Assembly (NCBI GenBank): GCA_026709085.1
Contig: JAPOTR010000050.1
Span: 42,105-106,104 of the forward strand
Length of the DNA: 64,000 bases
Reading direction: 5' to 3'
Source of the DNA: Cyanobacteria bacterium MAG CAR3_bin_5
GTDB taxonomy: Bacteria; Cyanobacteriota; Cyanobacteriia; PCC-6307; Cyanobiaceae
Shown here: positions 45,975-54,876 of the stretch, one piece after another
Layout of the letters: each line of letters starts with the position of its first letter
How positions within the stretch are numbered: the first letter of the stretch is position 1
The notes under the pieces: generated by a model
The model's database searches: none
The model's input: only the letters and a program-made list of their open reading frames with translations
What the model was told of the DNA's origin: nothing
Made by a program: the position numbers and the translations under genes

Positions 45975-46973
45975 TCAACAAGCAAGGGCACCCGCCAGCG
46001 CCAGCCACAGCAGCAGCCCCCGGCGGGTCAACTGCACCATGGCCACCACACTGGCTGGCTGGGGATCCGGATAACCCATGCCCAACAGGGGCTTATCCCG
46101 CTCCTGCCGGCCATAGCGGTTGCGCCCCCCCAACCGCACCCCGACGGCATGGGCATAGGCCGCCATGGAGACACCGGCATTGGGGGAGGGATCCGCGGCC
46201 CCCTCCCGCCGCGCCATGGTCAACAACCACCAGGGCCGCCCCAGCATTATCCCCAGGCTCAGCGCCGCCAGGCGGCAGGGCAGCCACACCATCCCGTCCT
46301 CCAGCCGGGCCGCGGCGGTCCCCAGCCAGCGCAGAGTTCCCTGCCGATAGCCCACCATGGAATCCATGGTGCTCACCGCCTTGAAGCCCCAACCCATGGC
46401 CAAGGGGCCTGGCGCCGTGTCCCCAAAACCTGCCTGAAGACCCACCCCCACAAGGATCCAGAACAGGGGGGCAAAGGCCCCGTCAACGGCGTTTTCGCTG
46501 GCGCTTTCCGCCGCGCCCCGCAGGATGTCACGGTGACCCAGGTGGGTCACGTCCCGCCCCACAATCCTGGCCAGGGCTTGGCGGGCCCCGGGCAGATCAG
46601 GGACGGGCTCCAGCCGGGTCAGCACCGCCGTAACCCGCTGGGCCAGGCTGCGTCCCGCCAGACAGCTTGCCACCGCCAGGACGAGGCAGGGGATGCCCAG
46701 GGGCGGCCAGCGTCGTGCGCCCCACTCCACGGCCATGCCCGCCCCCACGGCCAACAGCAGCATGGTGGCGGCCACTACCACCCCGGCCAGTTGCAGGCGG
46801 CGGGGTTGTTGGCGGCACCATGGCTCCAGCCCACGGCGCAACCGGTTGATGCCCCAACCCATGACCTGCACCGGATGGGGCCATGCCAGCGGATCCCCCA
46901 CCAGCCAATCCAGGCCACTGGCGGCCACCACCAAGCCCCAGCCCGTCAGGGGGGACACAGGAGCGAACCGCAC
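45975..46973 (-). CDS. cbiB: Adenosylcobinamide-phosphate synthase
   Basis: 332 residues, also called CobD. Joins the aminopropanol arm during B12/pseudocobalamin synthesis at the membrane. DWLVGDPLAWPHPVQVMG opens the family; RDVTHLGHRDILRGAAESAS and then ENAVDGAFAPLFW is its core signature, and KAVSTMDSMVGYR follows. Several hydrophobic helices. Ends 9 bp downstream of ilvC on the same strand. Confidence 0.93.
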   Translation of the reverse strand: MRFAPVSPLTGWGLVVAASGLDWLVGDPLAWPHPVQVMGWGINRLRRGLEPWCRQQPRRLQLAGVVVAATMLLLAVGAGMAVEWGARRWPPLGIPCLVLAVASCLAGRSLAQRVTAVLTRLEPVPDLPGARQALARIVGRDVTHLGHRDILRGAAESASENAVDGAFAPLFWILVGVGLQAGFGDTAPGPLAMGWGFKAVSTMDSMVGYRQGTLRWLGTAAARLEDGMVWLPCRLAALSLGIMLGRPWWLLTMARREGAADPSPNAGVSMAAYAHAVGVRLGGRNRYGRQERDKPLLGMGYPDPQPASVVAMVQLTRRGLLLWLALAGALAC

Positions 46974-46982
46974 GCAACGGCG

Positions 46983-47978
46983 TCAGGCCGCCTTCAACCA
47001 ACTGAACATGGACCGGAGTCGGTGGCCCACCGCTTCCACGGGATGATCCTGGTCCTGTTTCCGCATGGCCTTCATCCGGGGTTTGCCCGCGTCGCACTCC
47101 GCCACGAACTGCCTGGCAAAGGCGCCGTCCTGGATTTCCGCCAGCAGACGCCGCATCTCCGCTCTGGTGTCGTCGGTGATCAGGCGGGGGCCACTGACGT
47201 AATCACCGTATTCCGCGGTGTTGGAGATGGAATCCCGCATGGCCGTCAGCCCCCCCTTCACCATCAGATCCACAATCAGCTTCACCTCATGGAGGCATTC
47301 GAAATAGGCCAGTTCCGGCTGATAGCCCGCCTCCACCAGAGTTTCAAAGCCGGCCTTCACCAGGGCGCTCAGGCCGCCGCAGAGCACCGCCTGCTCGCCA
47401 AACAGGTCCGTCTCCGTCTCTTCCTTGAAACTGGTTTCCAGGATACCCGCCCGGGTGGCGCCGATGCCTTTGGCGTAGGCCATGGCCAGGGCGCGGGCCC
47501 GACCGGAAGCATCCTGGGCAATGGCAAAGAGGGCCGGAACCCCCTGGCCGTTTTCATACTCCCAGCGCACCGTATGGCCCGGCCCCTTGGGGGCAATCAT
47601 CACTACGTCCACGTCCGTGGGCGGCACAACCAGTTGAAAACGAATGTTGAAGCCGTGGGCAAAGCTGAGCACCTTGCCCGCGGTGAGGTGGGGCGCCACG
47701 GAGGCTTCATAGACCTGCTTCTGCACCTCGTCCGGCAGCAACAGCATGATCCAGTCCGCCCGGGCTGCCGCCTCCTGCACCGACGTCACCTCCAGGCCAT
47801 CCGCCCGGGCTTTGACGGCGGAGCGGCTCCCCTCGTAGAGGCCGACAATCACCTTCACCCCGCTGTCCCTGAGATTGAGGGCATGGGCATGGCCCTGGGA
47901 GCCATAGCCGATGATGGCCACCGTCTTTGCGTTCAAGACCGAGAGGTCAGCGTCGTTGTCGTAAAAAAGGTTGGCCAT
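46983..47978 (-). CDS. ilvC: Ketol-acid reductoisomerase
   Basis: 331 residues, class I (short) form. NADPH-dependent step of branched-chain amino-acid synthesis. Rossmann motif [19 protein letters not shown] (about 22-40), [12 protein letters not shown], and the helical domain with [20 protein letters not shown] and the Glu/Asp metal ligands in [13 protein letters not shown] and SNTAEYGDY. Complete. Upstream of cbiB, with a TerB-like gene 47 bp further up. Confidence 0.97.
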   Translation of the reverse strand: MANLFYDNDADLSVLNAKTVAIIGYGSQGHAHALNLRDSGVKVIVGLYEGSRSAVKARADGLEVTSVQEAAARADWIMLLLPDEVQKQVYEASVAPHLTAGKVLSFAHGFNIRFQLVVPPTDVDVVMIAPKGPGHTVRWEYENGQGVPALFAIAQDASGRARALAMAYAKGIGATRAGILETSFKEETETDLFGEQAVLCGGLSALVKAGFETLVEAGYQPELAYFECLHEVKLIVDLMVKGGLTAMRDSISNTAEYGDYVSGPRLITDDTRAEMRRLLAEIQDGAFARQFVAECDAGKPRMKAMRKQDQDHPVEAVGHRLRSMFSWLKAA

Positions 47979-48025
47979 CGAAAAGGAACCGGACCCCAGT
48001 GGAGAATTGCCAATTTTAAGCAGTT

Positions 48026-48454
48026 TCAGGCCAAGACGTCCTGGCAGAGAATCTGCATCACGCTGAGGATGGTGCGACTCTCCAGGATGTTGAGACCGTT
48101 GATCTCGGCGAGACGGATGAGAAAGCTCACCTCGTCGTGGTTGATCTCCCCGTCACTGGCAACGATCTTGCAGGCCACGGCAAAGGCGGTGAGTTGCTGA
48201 CCGGGGCTCAAGGCCGTCGTCGCTTCCGCCAACAGGGCGTCTCGTCCGTCCTTGCGGTGCCGGTCCCACAGTTGATCAACGAGGGCGGTCCATTCCTCCT
48301 CTTCCAGGGTGTTGTAGGGGTGGCGATTGTGCAGTTCCTCGAAAAAGGCGTTCCTCTCCACGTCGCTGGTGTCCAGATCGGACCACACGGCACAATGGCC
48401 CACGGCGGCAAAGGCGGTTTTGAGATCCAAGGAAGGAAGACAGGCTGAGCGCAT
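48026..48454 (-). CDS. TerB-like tellurite-resistance family protein
   Basis: 142 residues, all helical. [21 protein letters not shown] then FLIRLAEI is the TerB core with the acidic DGEI/DE pair that binds metal in relatives. Function in cyanobacteria is unknown. It lies between ilvC and clpP on the same strand. Confidence 0.78.
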   Translation of the reverse strand: MRSACLPSLDLKTAFAAVGHCAVWSDLDTSDVERNAFFEELHNRHPYNTLEEEEWTALVDQLWDRHRKDGRDALLAEATTALSPGQQLTAFAVACKIVASDGEINHDEVSFLIRLAEINGLNILESRTILSVMQILCQDVLA

Positions 48455-48580
48455 TTCGCTCTAGCAGCGTTACCCCTGACTTGCCATGGTCATGGACCCA
48501 CTATTAAGAATCCCCTGACGATTGCTCGGGGCCGGCCCGGGTGTGGGCATCCTCTGCGCCCTCTTTGCCTGGGTCAGCCC

Positions 48581-49177
48581 CTACGCCTCACTGGGGTGGG
48601 CAATGACCCGGTCGATCAGGCCATAGACCTTGGCCTCCTCTGCGCCCATGAAGAAGTCCCGGTCCGAGTCCTTGGCCACCTTCTCCACGGGTTGGTTGCA
48701 CATGGCCGCCAGTTCCCGGTTGAGACTGTCCCGGTTGCGGAGGATTTCCCTGGCCTCGATGGCAATGTCACTGGCCTGCCCCTGGGCGCCGCTGCTGGGC
48801 TGGTGAATCATGATGCGGCTGTGGGGCAGCGCCGAGCGTTTGCCCTTCGTGCCGGCCGCCAGAAGAAACGCCCCCATGCTGGCGGCCTGGCCCACGCAGA
48901 TGGTGACCACGTCGGACTTCACGTAGCGGATGGTGTCGCAGATGGCCATGCCGGCCGTGACGGAGCCACCCGGCGAGTTGATGTAGAGGTAGATGGGCTT
49001 GGTGGTGTCGGAATCCAGATACAGCATGTTGGCCACCAGGGCATTGGCCACCGCGTCGGTGACCTCGGAGCCCAGAAACAGGATCCGCTCCACCCCGAGG
49101 CGGGTGTAGATATCCACCCAGCGCTCAAACTGACTGCCGGGCAAGCGATAGGGGACGCTGGGGGTTCCGATGGGCAT
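48581..49177 (-). CDS. clpP: ATP-dependent Clp protease proteolytic subunit
   Basis: 198 residues from ATG 49177 ([13 protein letters not shown]). Serine protease of the Clp complex. Catalytic Ser 100 in [13 protein letters not shown], His 125 in [10 protein letters not shown], and an Asp in KDSDRDFFM near 172-174. [20 protein letters not shown] is typical. The open frame extends upstream to 49276 but is proline-rich and unlike the family. Paired with clpR 37 bp upstream, as for the cyanobacterial ClpP3/ClpR core that works with ClpC. Confidence 0.95.
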   Translation of the reverse strand: MPIGTPSVPYRLPGSQFERWVDIYTRLGVERILFLGSEVTDAVANALVANMLYLDSDTTKPIYLYINSPGGSVTAGMAICDTIRYVKSDVVTICVGQAASMGAFLLAAGTKGKRSALPHSRIMIHQPSSGAQGQASDIAIEAREILRNRDSLNRELAAMCNQPVEKVAKDSDRDFFMGAEEAKVYGLIDRVIAHPSEA

Positions 49178-49214
49178 GGGATCAAGAGGTGGTGAGGGAA
49201 CAGGCGGGTTGGGG

Positions 49215-49925
49215 CTAGAGGCTGGGGGGCGGCGGAGCGGCGGGCAGATCCTTTCTGCTGGTGAGCACCCGGTCAATCAGGCCGTACTCCTTGGCTTCCG
49301 CCGCGGTCATGTAGGTCATGCGGTCGGAATCCCGGCTCAACTCCTCCACGGTGTGCCCCGTGTTGGCGGCCAGGATGTTCAGCATGGTGCGCTTGTTGTG
49401 GAGCACCTCCCGGGCGCGAATCTGGATGTCGCTGGCCTGACCCCGGGCGCCGCTGCGGGGCTGGTGGAGCACGATGGAGGCATGGGGCAGGGCGGCTCGA
49501 TACCCCTTGGCCCCGGCGGAGAGAATCATGGCGGCCGTGCCCATGGCCTGGCCGATGCAGATGGTGTGGACCGGCGGCTTCACGTAGCGGAGGGTGTCGC
49601 AGACGGCAAAGGCCTCGGTCTCGAAGCCAACGGCCTCGCCCGAGTACCAGCTTGTGCCGGTGGAGTTGATGTAGAAGAAAATGGGCTTGTCGGGATTGTC
49701 GAACTCCAGGTAGAGCAACTGGGCGATGATGAGCTCGGTCACGTCCAGCCCCAGTTGCTGCTTCACCTGGTCGTCGGAGAAGAGGGGCAGACCCAGGTAG
49801 ATGATGCGCTCCCGCAGCAGCAGGGAAGGCAGGTCAGGGGGCGGCGTGCGCAGGACACTGGTCTCCGCCGTCTCGTAGGCGGTGGAGATGGTCTGGGTGA
49901 TGGAAGCGGTGACTCCTCGGGGCAT
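49215..49925 (-). CDS. clpR: ClpR, catalytically inactive Clp subunit
   Basis: 236 residues. Homologous to ClpP along its length but with [15 protein letters not shown] where ClpP has GQAASMG, so the nucleophilic serine is missing. [20 protein letters not shown] replaces the usual NSPGGS. ClpR is confined to cyanobacteria and plastids and forms mixed rings with ClpP3. First gene of the clpR-clpP pair. The following 49926-50159 holds no gene that I can see. Confidence 0.93.
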   Translation of the reverse strand: MPRGVTASITQTISTAYETAETSVLRTPPPDLPSLLLRERIIYLGLPLFSDDQVKQQLGLDVTELIIAQLLYLEFDNPDKPIFFYINSTGTSWYSGEAVGFETEAFAVCDTLRYVKPPVHTICIGQAMGTAAMILSAGAKGYRAALPHASIVLHQPRSGARGQASDIQIRAREVLHNKRTMLNILAANTGHTVEELSRDSDRMTYMTAAEAKEYGLIDRVLTSRKDLPAAPPPPSL

Positions 49926-50159
49926 CTCGTGCTTTTGCCCATCCGGGCCGTTGCGTGGGGAGTAGCCTAGCGAGTTGAGAGGCGCTCATGGCGCTGGCGG
50001 GGTTTTGGGTGAGTTCGCCGCTGTGACGGTGGGAGGCTGCGCATTGGGGGGCTGCTGAACTGGGCAATAGCAGACTCTCACTTGCCTTCTCGTAGCAAGG
50101 CTTCTTAGAAAGGCCCGGCGGCGCATTGGACCAGAAGGAATTTTCCAGCCTTTCTGTAA

Positions 50160-51212
50160 CTATCTATGCCTCCCACAATGGCCAATCAGGACTTTCTTAC
50201 TTTCGTCATGCCAAGCGAATCGAATGGAATATTTTTTACCCTGGGGAGAATATTTTCTACCAAATACAGATTCGGCAGCTTGGGAGGTGCGTAGTGATCC
50301 CTCGCCACTTTCCTTCATTTTCAGCATTTCATCTCGAAAGCTAGTGCCAAGCTTCCGAAGCAGATCAAAGAGTTGATCGATCTTGTCTGGATTGAAATCT
50401 TTATGCTTCGTAGCTGACTCAAAAGCCTGTGGTAATATCTCCAAAGAATCAGAAAGCAACTCCTTGGCGGCATATAGGCAATCAGGACACTTGAAATGTT
50501 TTATAGCTTTGCTTGACTCTTGATCTTTTAATCGGTCTTTCTCTTCTGCAGATGCCTTAGGTAATTGATTTTTCATCTTATCCTTATATTCTTTCAATTC
50601 ATCTTCACATTTCTCTGGACGTATCGAAAGCTCCTGCTGTAGATCATTTAGAGCTTTTTCATTTTCACCATCGATGTATTGGCTAATCGTTTTTAAATTA
50701 TTGTCAAGACCATCGATTTTATTTGCTAGATCATTTTGACTATTAGTCAATTCATGAATTTTACTATCAACACATTCTTGCAATTTTGCGTCTAATTCTT
50801 TGGTACTGCTATTCAATTCCATAAAATCAGATTGAATTGTCTCTAGACTTGTACTGATCATATCTATTTTACTCTCCAGATTTGTTTTGCTTTCCAAGGT
50901 ACGACTCAGCTCCTGGATCCCTTCTTGTGACGTTGCCTCTGATTTTGGCAGTTTTCCCTCTAATGTCTTGATACTGCTATCCAGTTCTGCAAAAGCAGAT
51001 TTCATTATTTCATCGTCTCGCTTGTCTTTGGAAGCAAGCTTTACGCCGACCGCCGCGCCACCTGCTGCTGCAATGAAGCTTAACACCCCAACCCCTGCTC
51101 CACCCCAGCCTCAAGTGTTCCTGTTCTGTGCGTTGGCACTCTCGGCGGGGAGGAGAAAGAGAAGGCCAGCCACAGCAGAACCGGCCAACAGGCGGCGCGG
51201 GGGAAGAGGCAT
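50160..51212 (-). pseudogene. Exported coiled-coil protein interrupted by in-frame TGA
   Basis: ATG 51212 begins MPLPPRRLLAGSAVAGLLFL and then LPAESANAQ, a complete signal peptide with an AxA-type cut site. Five codons later comes TGA (51111-51113), and the same frame continues GWGGAGVGVLSFIAAAGGAA with no other stop for about 316 codons. The body is a long coiled coil (about 40-190 of the downstream part) followed by FKCPDCLYAAKELL with a CxxC pair and a small C-terminal domain. The body is AT-rich, the signal region GC-rich. A GTG at 51086 could restart translation to give 308 residues with a glycine/alanine membrane-like segment. No family recognised. Confidence 0.65.
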
Positions 51213-51256
51213 GGATTTCACCGATCACGAGATGAACAGGGAACTGAGTTTAGCTG

Positions 51257-52375
51257 CTAACGACTGCGGCGGCCCCGATTCCCAGGCCGAGGGGAAGGCT
51301 GGTTTGGCTCTGAGGATCCCGTCTCGGGGCTGAGTTGGCCGAACACCATGCGGCCGGAATTGGTTTGCAGAGCGCCGGTGATGGTCACGTTTCTTGATTG
51401 GCCGATGAGGGCTTTGGCGTTATCCACCACCACCATGGTGCCGTCCTCCAGGTAGGCGATGGCCTGCCCAGGTTCCTTGCCCTGGCGCACCAGCTTCAGG
51501 GTGAACTGATCCCCCGGCTGCGCCTCGGGCCGCAGGGCCACCACCAACTCGCTCAAGCTGAGCACCTGGATGTTGCGCAGACGCCCCACCTGGGCCAGGG
51601 TGTAGTCCGTGGTGATGAGGATGCCGCTGGCATCACTGGTGAGTTGCAGCAGTTTCTCGTCCACGGTCTCGCCGTCGTAGCGGGTGCTGTTGGTGACGAT
51701 GCGGCGACCGTAGTCCCGGCGCAGGGCGGACAGACTGTCCAGACCCCGGCGGCCCCGGCTGCGTTTTTCCCCTTTCCCGGAATCCGCCAGGGTTTGCAAC
51801 TCCTCCAGAACCACCTGGGGGATAATCACCTGGCCCTCCAGCAGACCGGAGTCCAGAAGGGGGCCAATGCGCCCGTCAATGGCGGCGCTGGTGTCAAGGA
51901 TTTTGGGTGCGGAGCGCTGCACCAGACCCTCTTCCAGCAGCAGGGTTTCACTGCTGGCGGATCCCAGCAGGCGGCGCAGGGCTTGTCCCCGCAGTTGACC
52001 CACCGTGAGGCCGGCCACCCCCAGCGCCAGGTTCGCCAGCACCAGGGCAACGGGCTTGACCCACGGCAACGACTCCGGCAAGGGGAGCAGCAGCAACGGC
52101 GCCGCCAGCAGATTGGCCAGCACCAACCCCAGGCTGAGACCGGCGGCGCGAATCAGCAGAATGTCCCAGGGAAGTTGACGTTCCTCGGCCCGGAGGCAGG
52201 TGCGCACCTGCTGGACCAGCAGGGCCATGAGCAGCCCCAGCACCACCCCGAAGCCGATCAGCCAGGGCCAGGGGCGCTCCAGGGTGTTGATCAGCGGCAG
52301 GATGCGCTCCGAGAACAATGCGTTGACTGCCTGCCTGTCCTGAAGGCTGGGGATTCCTTCGCTCAAGCGGTCCAT
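51257..52375 (-). CDS. PIN/TRAM-domain membrane protein (YacL-like)
   Basis: 372 residues. Four hydrophobic helices in the first 135 residues (WLIGFGVVLGLLMALLVQQV, LSLGLVLANLLAAPLLLLPL and others), then a PIN nuclease-like domain with ILDTSAAIDGRIGPLLDSGL, VVLEELQTLADS and ITTDYTLAQVG (acidic residues conserved), then a TRAM RNA-binding domain PGQAIAYLEDGTMVVVDNAK. The order matches the YacL/PilT-like family of cyanobacteria and Gram-positives; the role is unknown, probably RNA processing at the membrane. Confidence 0.9.
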   Translation of the reverse strand: MDRLSEGIPSLQDRQAVNALFSERILPLINTLERPWPWLIGFGVVLGLLMALLVQQVRTCLRAEERQLPWDILLIRAAGLSLGLVLANLLAAPLLLLPLPESLPWVKPVALVLANLALGVAGLTVGQLRGQALRRLLGSASSETLLLEEGLVQRSAPKILDTSAAIDGRIGPLLDSGLLEGQVIIPQVVLEELQTLADSGKGEKRSRGRRGLDSLSALRRDYGRRIVTNSTRYDGETVDEKLLQLTSDASGILITTDYTLAQVGRLRNIQVLSLSELVVALRPEAQPGDQFTLKLVRQGKEPGQAIAYLEDGTMVVVDNAKALIGQSRNVTITGALQTNSGRMVFGQLSPETGSSEPNQPSPRPGNRGRRSR

Positions 52376-52531
52376 GGCTGCACCCCTTGATTCAGGTGGA
52401 CTCCTGCTTCACGGCCTGCCGACGCAGGGGTGGGCTGACGGGTTCCACGTCCGTTTAACCTCTTCGTCACTCCAGCGGCGAGGGCGCCTGCGTGCTGCTT
52501 GATCACGTGGCTGTCCTGGGGGATGCAAACC

Positions 52532-52547
52532 CCGCCCCTGGGGGCGG
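52532..52547. other. GC-rich hairpin in the gap before hemW
   Basis: CCGCCCCTGGGGGCGG can fold into a 6-7 bp stem with a very small loop. It lies in the 389-bp gap between the PIN/TRAM gene and hemW, upstream of the TnpB fragment. No T-run follows. It could be a transposon end or a leader structure. Confidence 0.3.
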
Positions 52548-52624
52548 CTTCTCGTATTAGCATCGAAGAGCGGGGGCCAACCTCGGCGAGTGAGACCCTT
52601 GCTCCAAACGCTGCAGAAGCCATT

Positions 52625-52726
52625 ATGGCACACAACCTGTGCTACCGCTACAGGCTTGATCCGCGCCCGCAACGGGCCTTGACCCAAACGTTTGGCTGGG
52701 GCCGGGCCTCCCTATGGCTCATCTGA
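52625..52726 (+). pseudogene. TnpB N-terminal remnant before hemW
   Basis: ATG 52625 reads MAHNLCYRYRLDPRPQRALT and then QTFGWGRASLW before a TGA. TnpB proteins open in this way (YRFRLxPTPEQ...LxxTFGCxRxVWN). It stops after 33 residues, 38 bp before the hemW start. The rest of the 389-bp gap shows no other gene. Confidence 0.45.
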
Positions 52727-52764
52727 GGGAAGGGGGCCCGGCCCTGCAGTTGAGGGGGCAGGCC

Positions 52765-53988
52765 ATGGCTGCTTCGCAACCGCGCAGCGCCTATGTGCAC
52801 CTTCCTTTTTGCCACCGCCGTTGTTTTTACTGCGATTTTCCCGTTGTTCCCCTGGGGGATCGGGCGGATGGAGCCACGTCCCGCTCCGTGGCGGAGTACT
52901 TGCGATGGCTGGAGGAGGAAATCGCCAGTAGCCCGCCGGGGCCGCCCCTTTCCACTGTTTATCTCGGCGGCGGCACCCCCTCCCTGCTGAGCGCCACCCA
53001 GGCGGCTTGGCTGTTGACCTTGTTGCACACCCGGTTTGGTCTGGCTCCTGGCGCAGAGATCACCATGGAACTGGACCCGGACGACGTGTGTGCCGAGCGA
53101 CTGGAGGGCTACCATGCAGCGGGCGTGAACCGCGTCAGCCTTGGGGCCCAGAGCTTTGACAACGGGCTTCTGGCGGCCATGGGGCGCCGCCACAACCGCC
53201 GGCATATCGAGACCGCCGTGGCGCTGCTGAAGGCCGAAGGGCTGTTCCGCTGGAGCCTGGATCTGATCTCCGGCCTGCCGGGGCTCACCCCGGCCCTCTG
53301 GGAAGCAACCCTGGACCAGGCCTTGTCCCTGTCTCCGCCCCATGTGTCCATCTATGACCTCACCATTGGCGAGGGAACGGTCTTTGACCGCTGGCTGACC
53401 CAGGGGCGTCTGTCCCTGCCTCCGGAGACCGCCACCGGGGCCATGCTGGATCGGGCGGCCCGGCAGCTGGAGGCGGTCGGCTTACGGCGCTACGAGATTT
53501 CCAGTTATGCCCGGCCCGGCCATGCCTGTCGTCACAATCGGGTGTACTGGGGAGGCGGTCACTGGTGGGGCTTTGGCATGGGGGCCACCAGCAGCGTGGC
53601 GGGACGACGGCTCACCCGCCCCCGCACCCGTGGCGGTTATCAAGCATGGCTCCATGGGCCCCGGGGCAGTGCCCAACCCCCCGCCAGCCCCGGGGAGCGC
53701 CTGGAGGATTTGCTGATCACGGGACTGCGCCGCAGTGAAGGGGTGAACCGCCAGCGGTTGGCACAACAGTGCCCCGTGCCGCTGGCAGCCTTGATGACCC
53801 TTTCTCCACGGCTGGAGAGGGACCGGGTCCAGGGCCTGCTGTGCTGTGAAGGACCCTATCTGCGCCTGAGTCAGCCCCGGGGTTTTCTCCTCAGCAATCA
53901 GGTGTTGGCGGATTGCCTTCTTTGGGTGGATGAGCTGTTTGCCCCCGGTGGCGCTGCTCATGACACCAGCCTTGCAGCGCCTGCCTGA
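52765..53988 (+). CDS. hemW: HemW-like radical SAM protein
   Basis: About 407 residues from ATG 52765, which has GAGGGGG seven bases upstream. HemW, formerly called a coproporphyrinogen oxidase, is a heme-trafficking radical-SAM enzyme. SAM/iron-sulfur motif C-x3-C-x2-C at C16, C20, C23 (FCHRRCFYCDF), YLGGGTPSLLS, NRVSLGAQSFD, SLDLISGLPG, HVSIYDLTIGEGT, RYEISSYARPGH. The frame extends upstream to 52714, but that part overlaps the TnpB remnant. The 3' end overlaps panB by 98 bp on the opposite strand. Confidence 0.92.
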   Translation: MAASQPRSAYVHLPFCHRRCFYCDFPVVPLGDRADGATSRSVAEYLRWLEEEIASSPPGPPLSTVYLGGGTPSLLSATQAAWLLTLLHTRFGLAPGAEITMELDPDDVCAERLEGYHAAGVNRVSLGAQSFDNGLLAAMGRRHNRRHIETAVALLKAEGLFRWSLDLISGLPGLTPALWEATLDQALSLSPPHVSIYDLTIGEGTVFDRWLTQGRLSLPPETATGAMLDRAARQLEAVGLRRYEISSYARPGHACRHNRVYWGGGHWWGFGMGATSSVAGRRLTRPRTRGGYQAWLHGPRGSAQPPASPGERLEDLLITGLRRSEGVNRQRLAQQCPVPLAALMTLSPRLERDRVQGLLCCEGPYLRLSQPRGFLLSNQVLADCLLWVDELFAPGGAAHDTSLAAPA

Positions 53989-54772
53989 ACATCTCTGCCC
54001 CCTGGAGCCGTGGCTTCACGAAGGGGGGCTGTCTGGTGGTGAGTCCCAGCAGGTCCGCCGTCACCAGAATCTGACCGTCACAGTCCGGGCCGGCGCCGAT
54101 GCCAATCACGGGAATGTCCAGTTCCCGCCGCAGCCGACCGGCCAACACCGCCGGGACGTGTTCCAACACCAGGGCAAAGCACCCCTGTTGCTGAAGATCC
54201 AGGGCTTTCTGCCGCAACTGCTCCTGATCCGGGGCATTGCATGCCTGACGACCCCAGCCCAGGCGATGGACGGACTGGGGCGTCAGCCCCAGGTGGCCCA
54301 TCACCGGGATGCCGGTCCGCACCAGCCGGCTGATCACCGCCATGGTTTCCGGCTCAGCCCCCTCCAGCTTGATCGCCTGACATGGGGTTTCCTTGAGAAA
54401 ACGACCCGCCGCGGCCACAGCCTGCTCCGCGCCACACTGATAGCTCAGGAACGGCAGATCCGCCACCAGCAGGGGCCGATGGATGGCTCGACCCACTGCC
54501 TGGGCATGATGAACCATGGCGCCCAGGGAAACGGGCAGTGTTGTGGGATGCCCCAGGCTCACCATGGCCAGGGAGTCCCCCACCAGGGCCATGTCACACC
54601 CTGAGGCCTCCACCCAAGCGCCGCTCAAGGCATCCCAAGCGGTCAGGGCTGTGATGATGCGCCCCTGCCGCTTGTAATTCTGCAAATCCCGAATCGTGAG
54701 AGGCAAATGGCGTCCTGACCCTGCAGATGCTATTATTGACGCGACTCGGACCCATGCGCTCCAGACGCCCAA
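53891..54772 (-). CDS. panB: 3-methyl-2-oxobutanoate hydroxymethyltransferase
   Basis: Up to 293 residues. First step of pantothenate synthesis. ITALTAWDALSGAWVEASGC, MALVGDSLAMVSLGHPTTLP, ADLPFLSYQC, AIKLEGAEP, VMGHLGLTPQSV, VLEHVPAVLAGRL and VIGIGAGPDCDGQILV are all conserved. A TTG at 54706 with AGGA six bases upstream fits the family start better than 54772. The C-terminal about 30 residues (QRHRGQTAHPPKEGNPPTPD) are non-conserved and overlap hemW. Confidence 0.94.
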   Translation of the reverse strand: MGVWSAWVRVASIIASAGSGRHLPLTIRDLQNYKRQGRIITALTAWDALSGAWVEASGCDMALVGDSLAMVSLGHPTTLPVSLGAMVHHAQAVGRAIHRPLLVADLPFLSYQCGAEQAVAAAGRFLKETPCQAIKLEGAEPETMAVISRLVRTGIPVMGHLGLTPQSVHRLGWGRQACNAPDQEQLRQKALDLQQQGCFALVLEHVPAVLAGRLRRELDIPVIGIGAGPDCDGQILVTADLLGLTTRQPPFVKPRLQGAEMFRQALQGWCHEQRHRGQTAHPPKEGNPPTPDC

Positions 54773-54876
54773 ACCTGGTCAGAGCCGGAAGGCGGCAGCC
54801 ACACGGGATGCTCGGGATTGGCGTGGACTCCGGGTCACCTTTCTTTGGCGACGGGTGACGGTCCTTCCGATGGCGA

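Noticed and set aside
46149..48200. A 683-codon open frame on the + strand
   Set aside because: It lies antisense to cbiB and ilvC, is extremely rich in Gly, His, Gln and Arg, and has no domain; a by-product of GC-rich codon use on the true strand.
51111..51113. TGA as a selenocysteine codon
   Set aside because: No selenocysteine insertion hairpin or catalytic context is visible, and the position just after a signal peptide is not typical.
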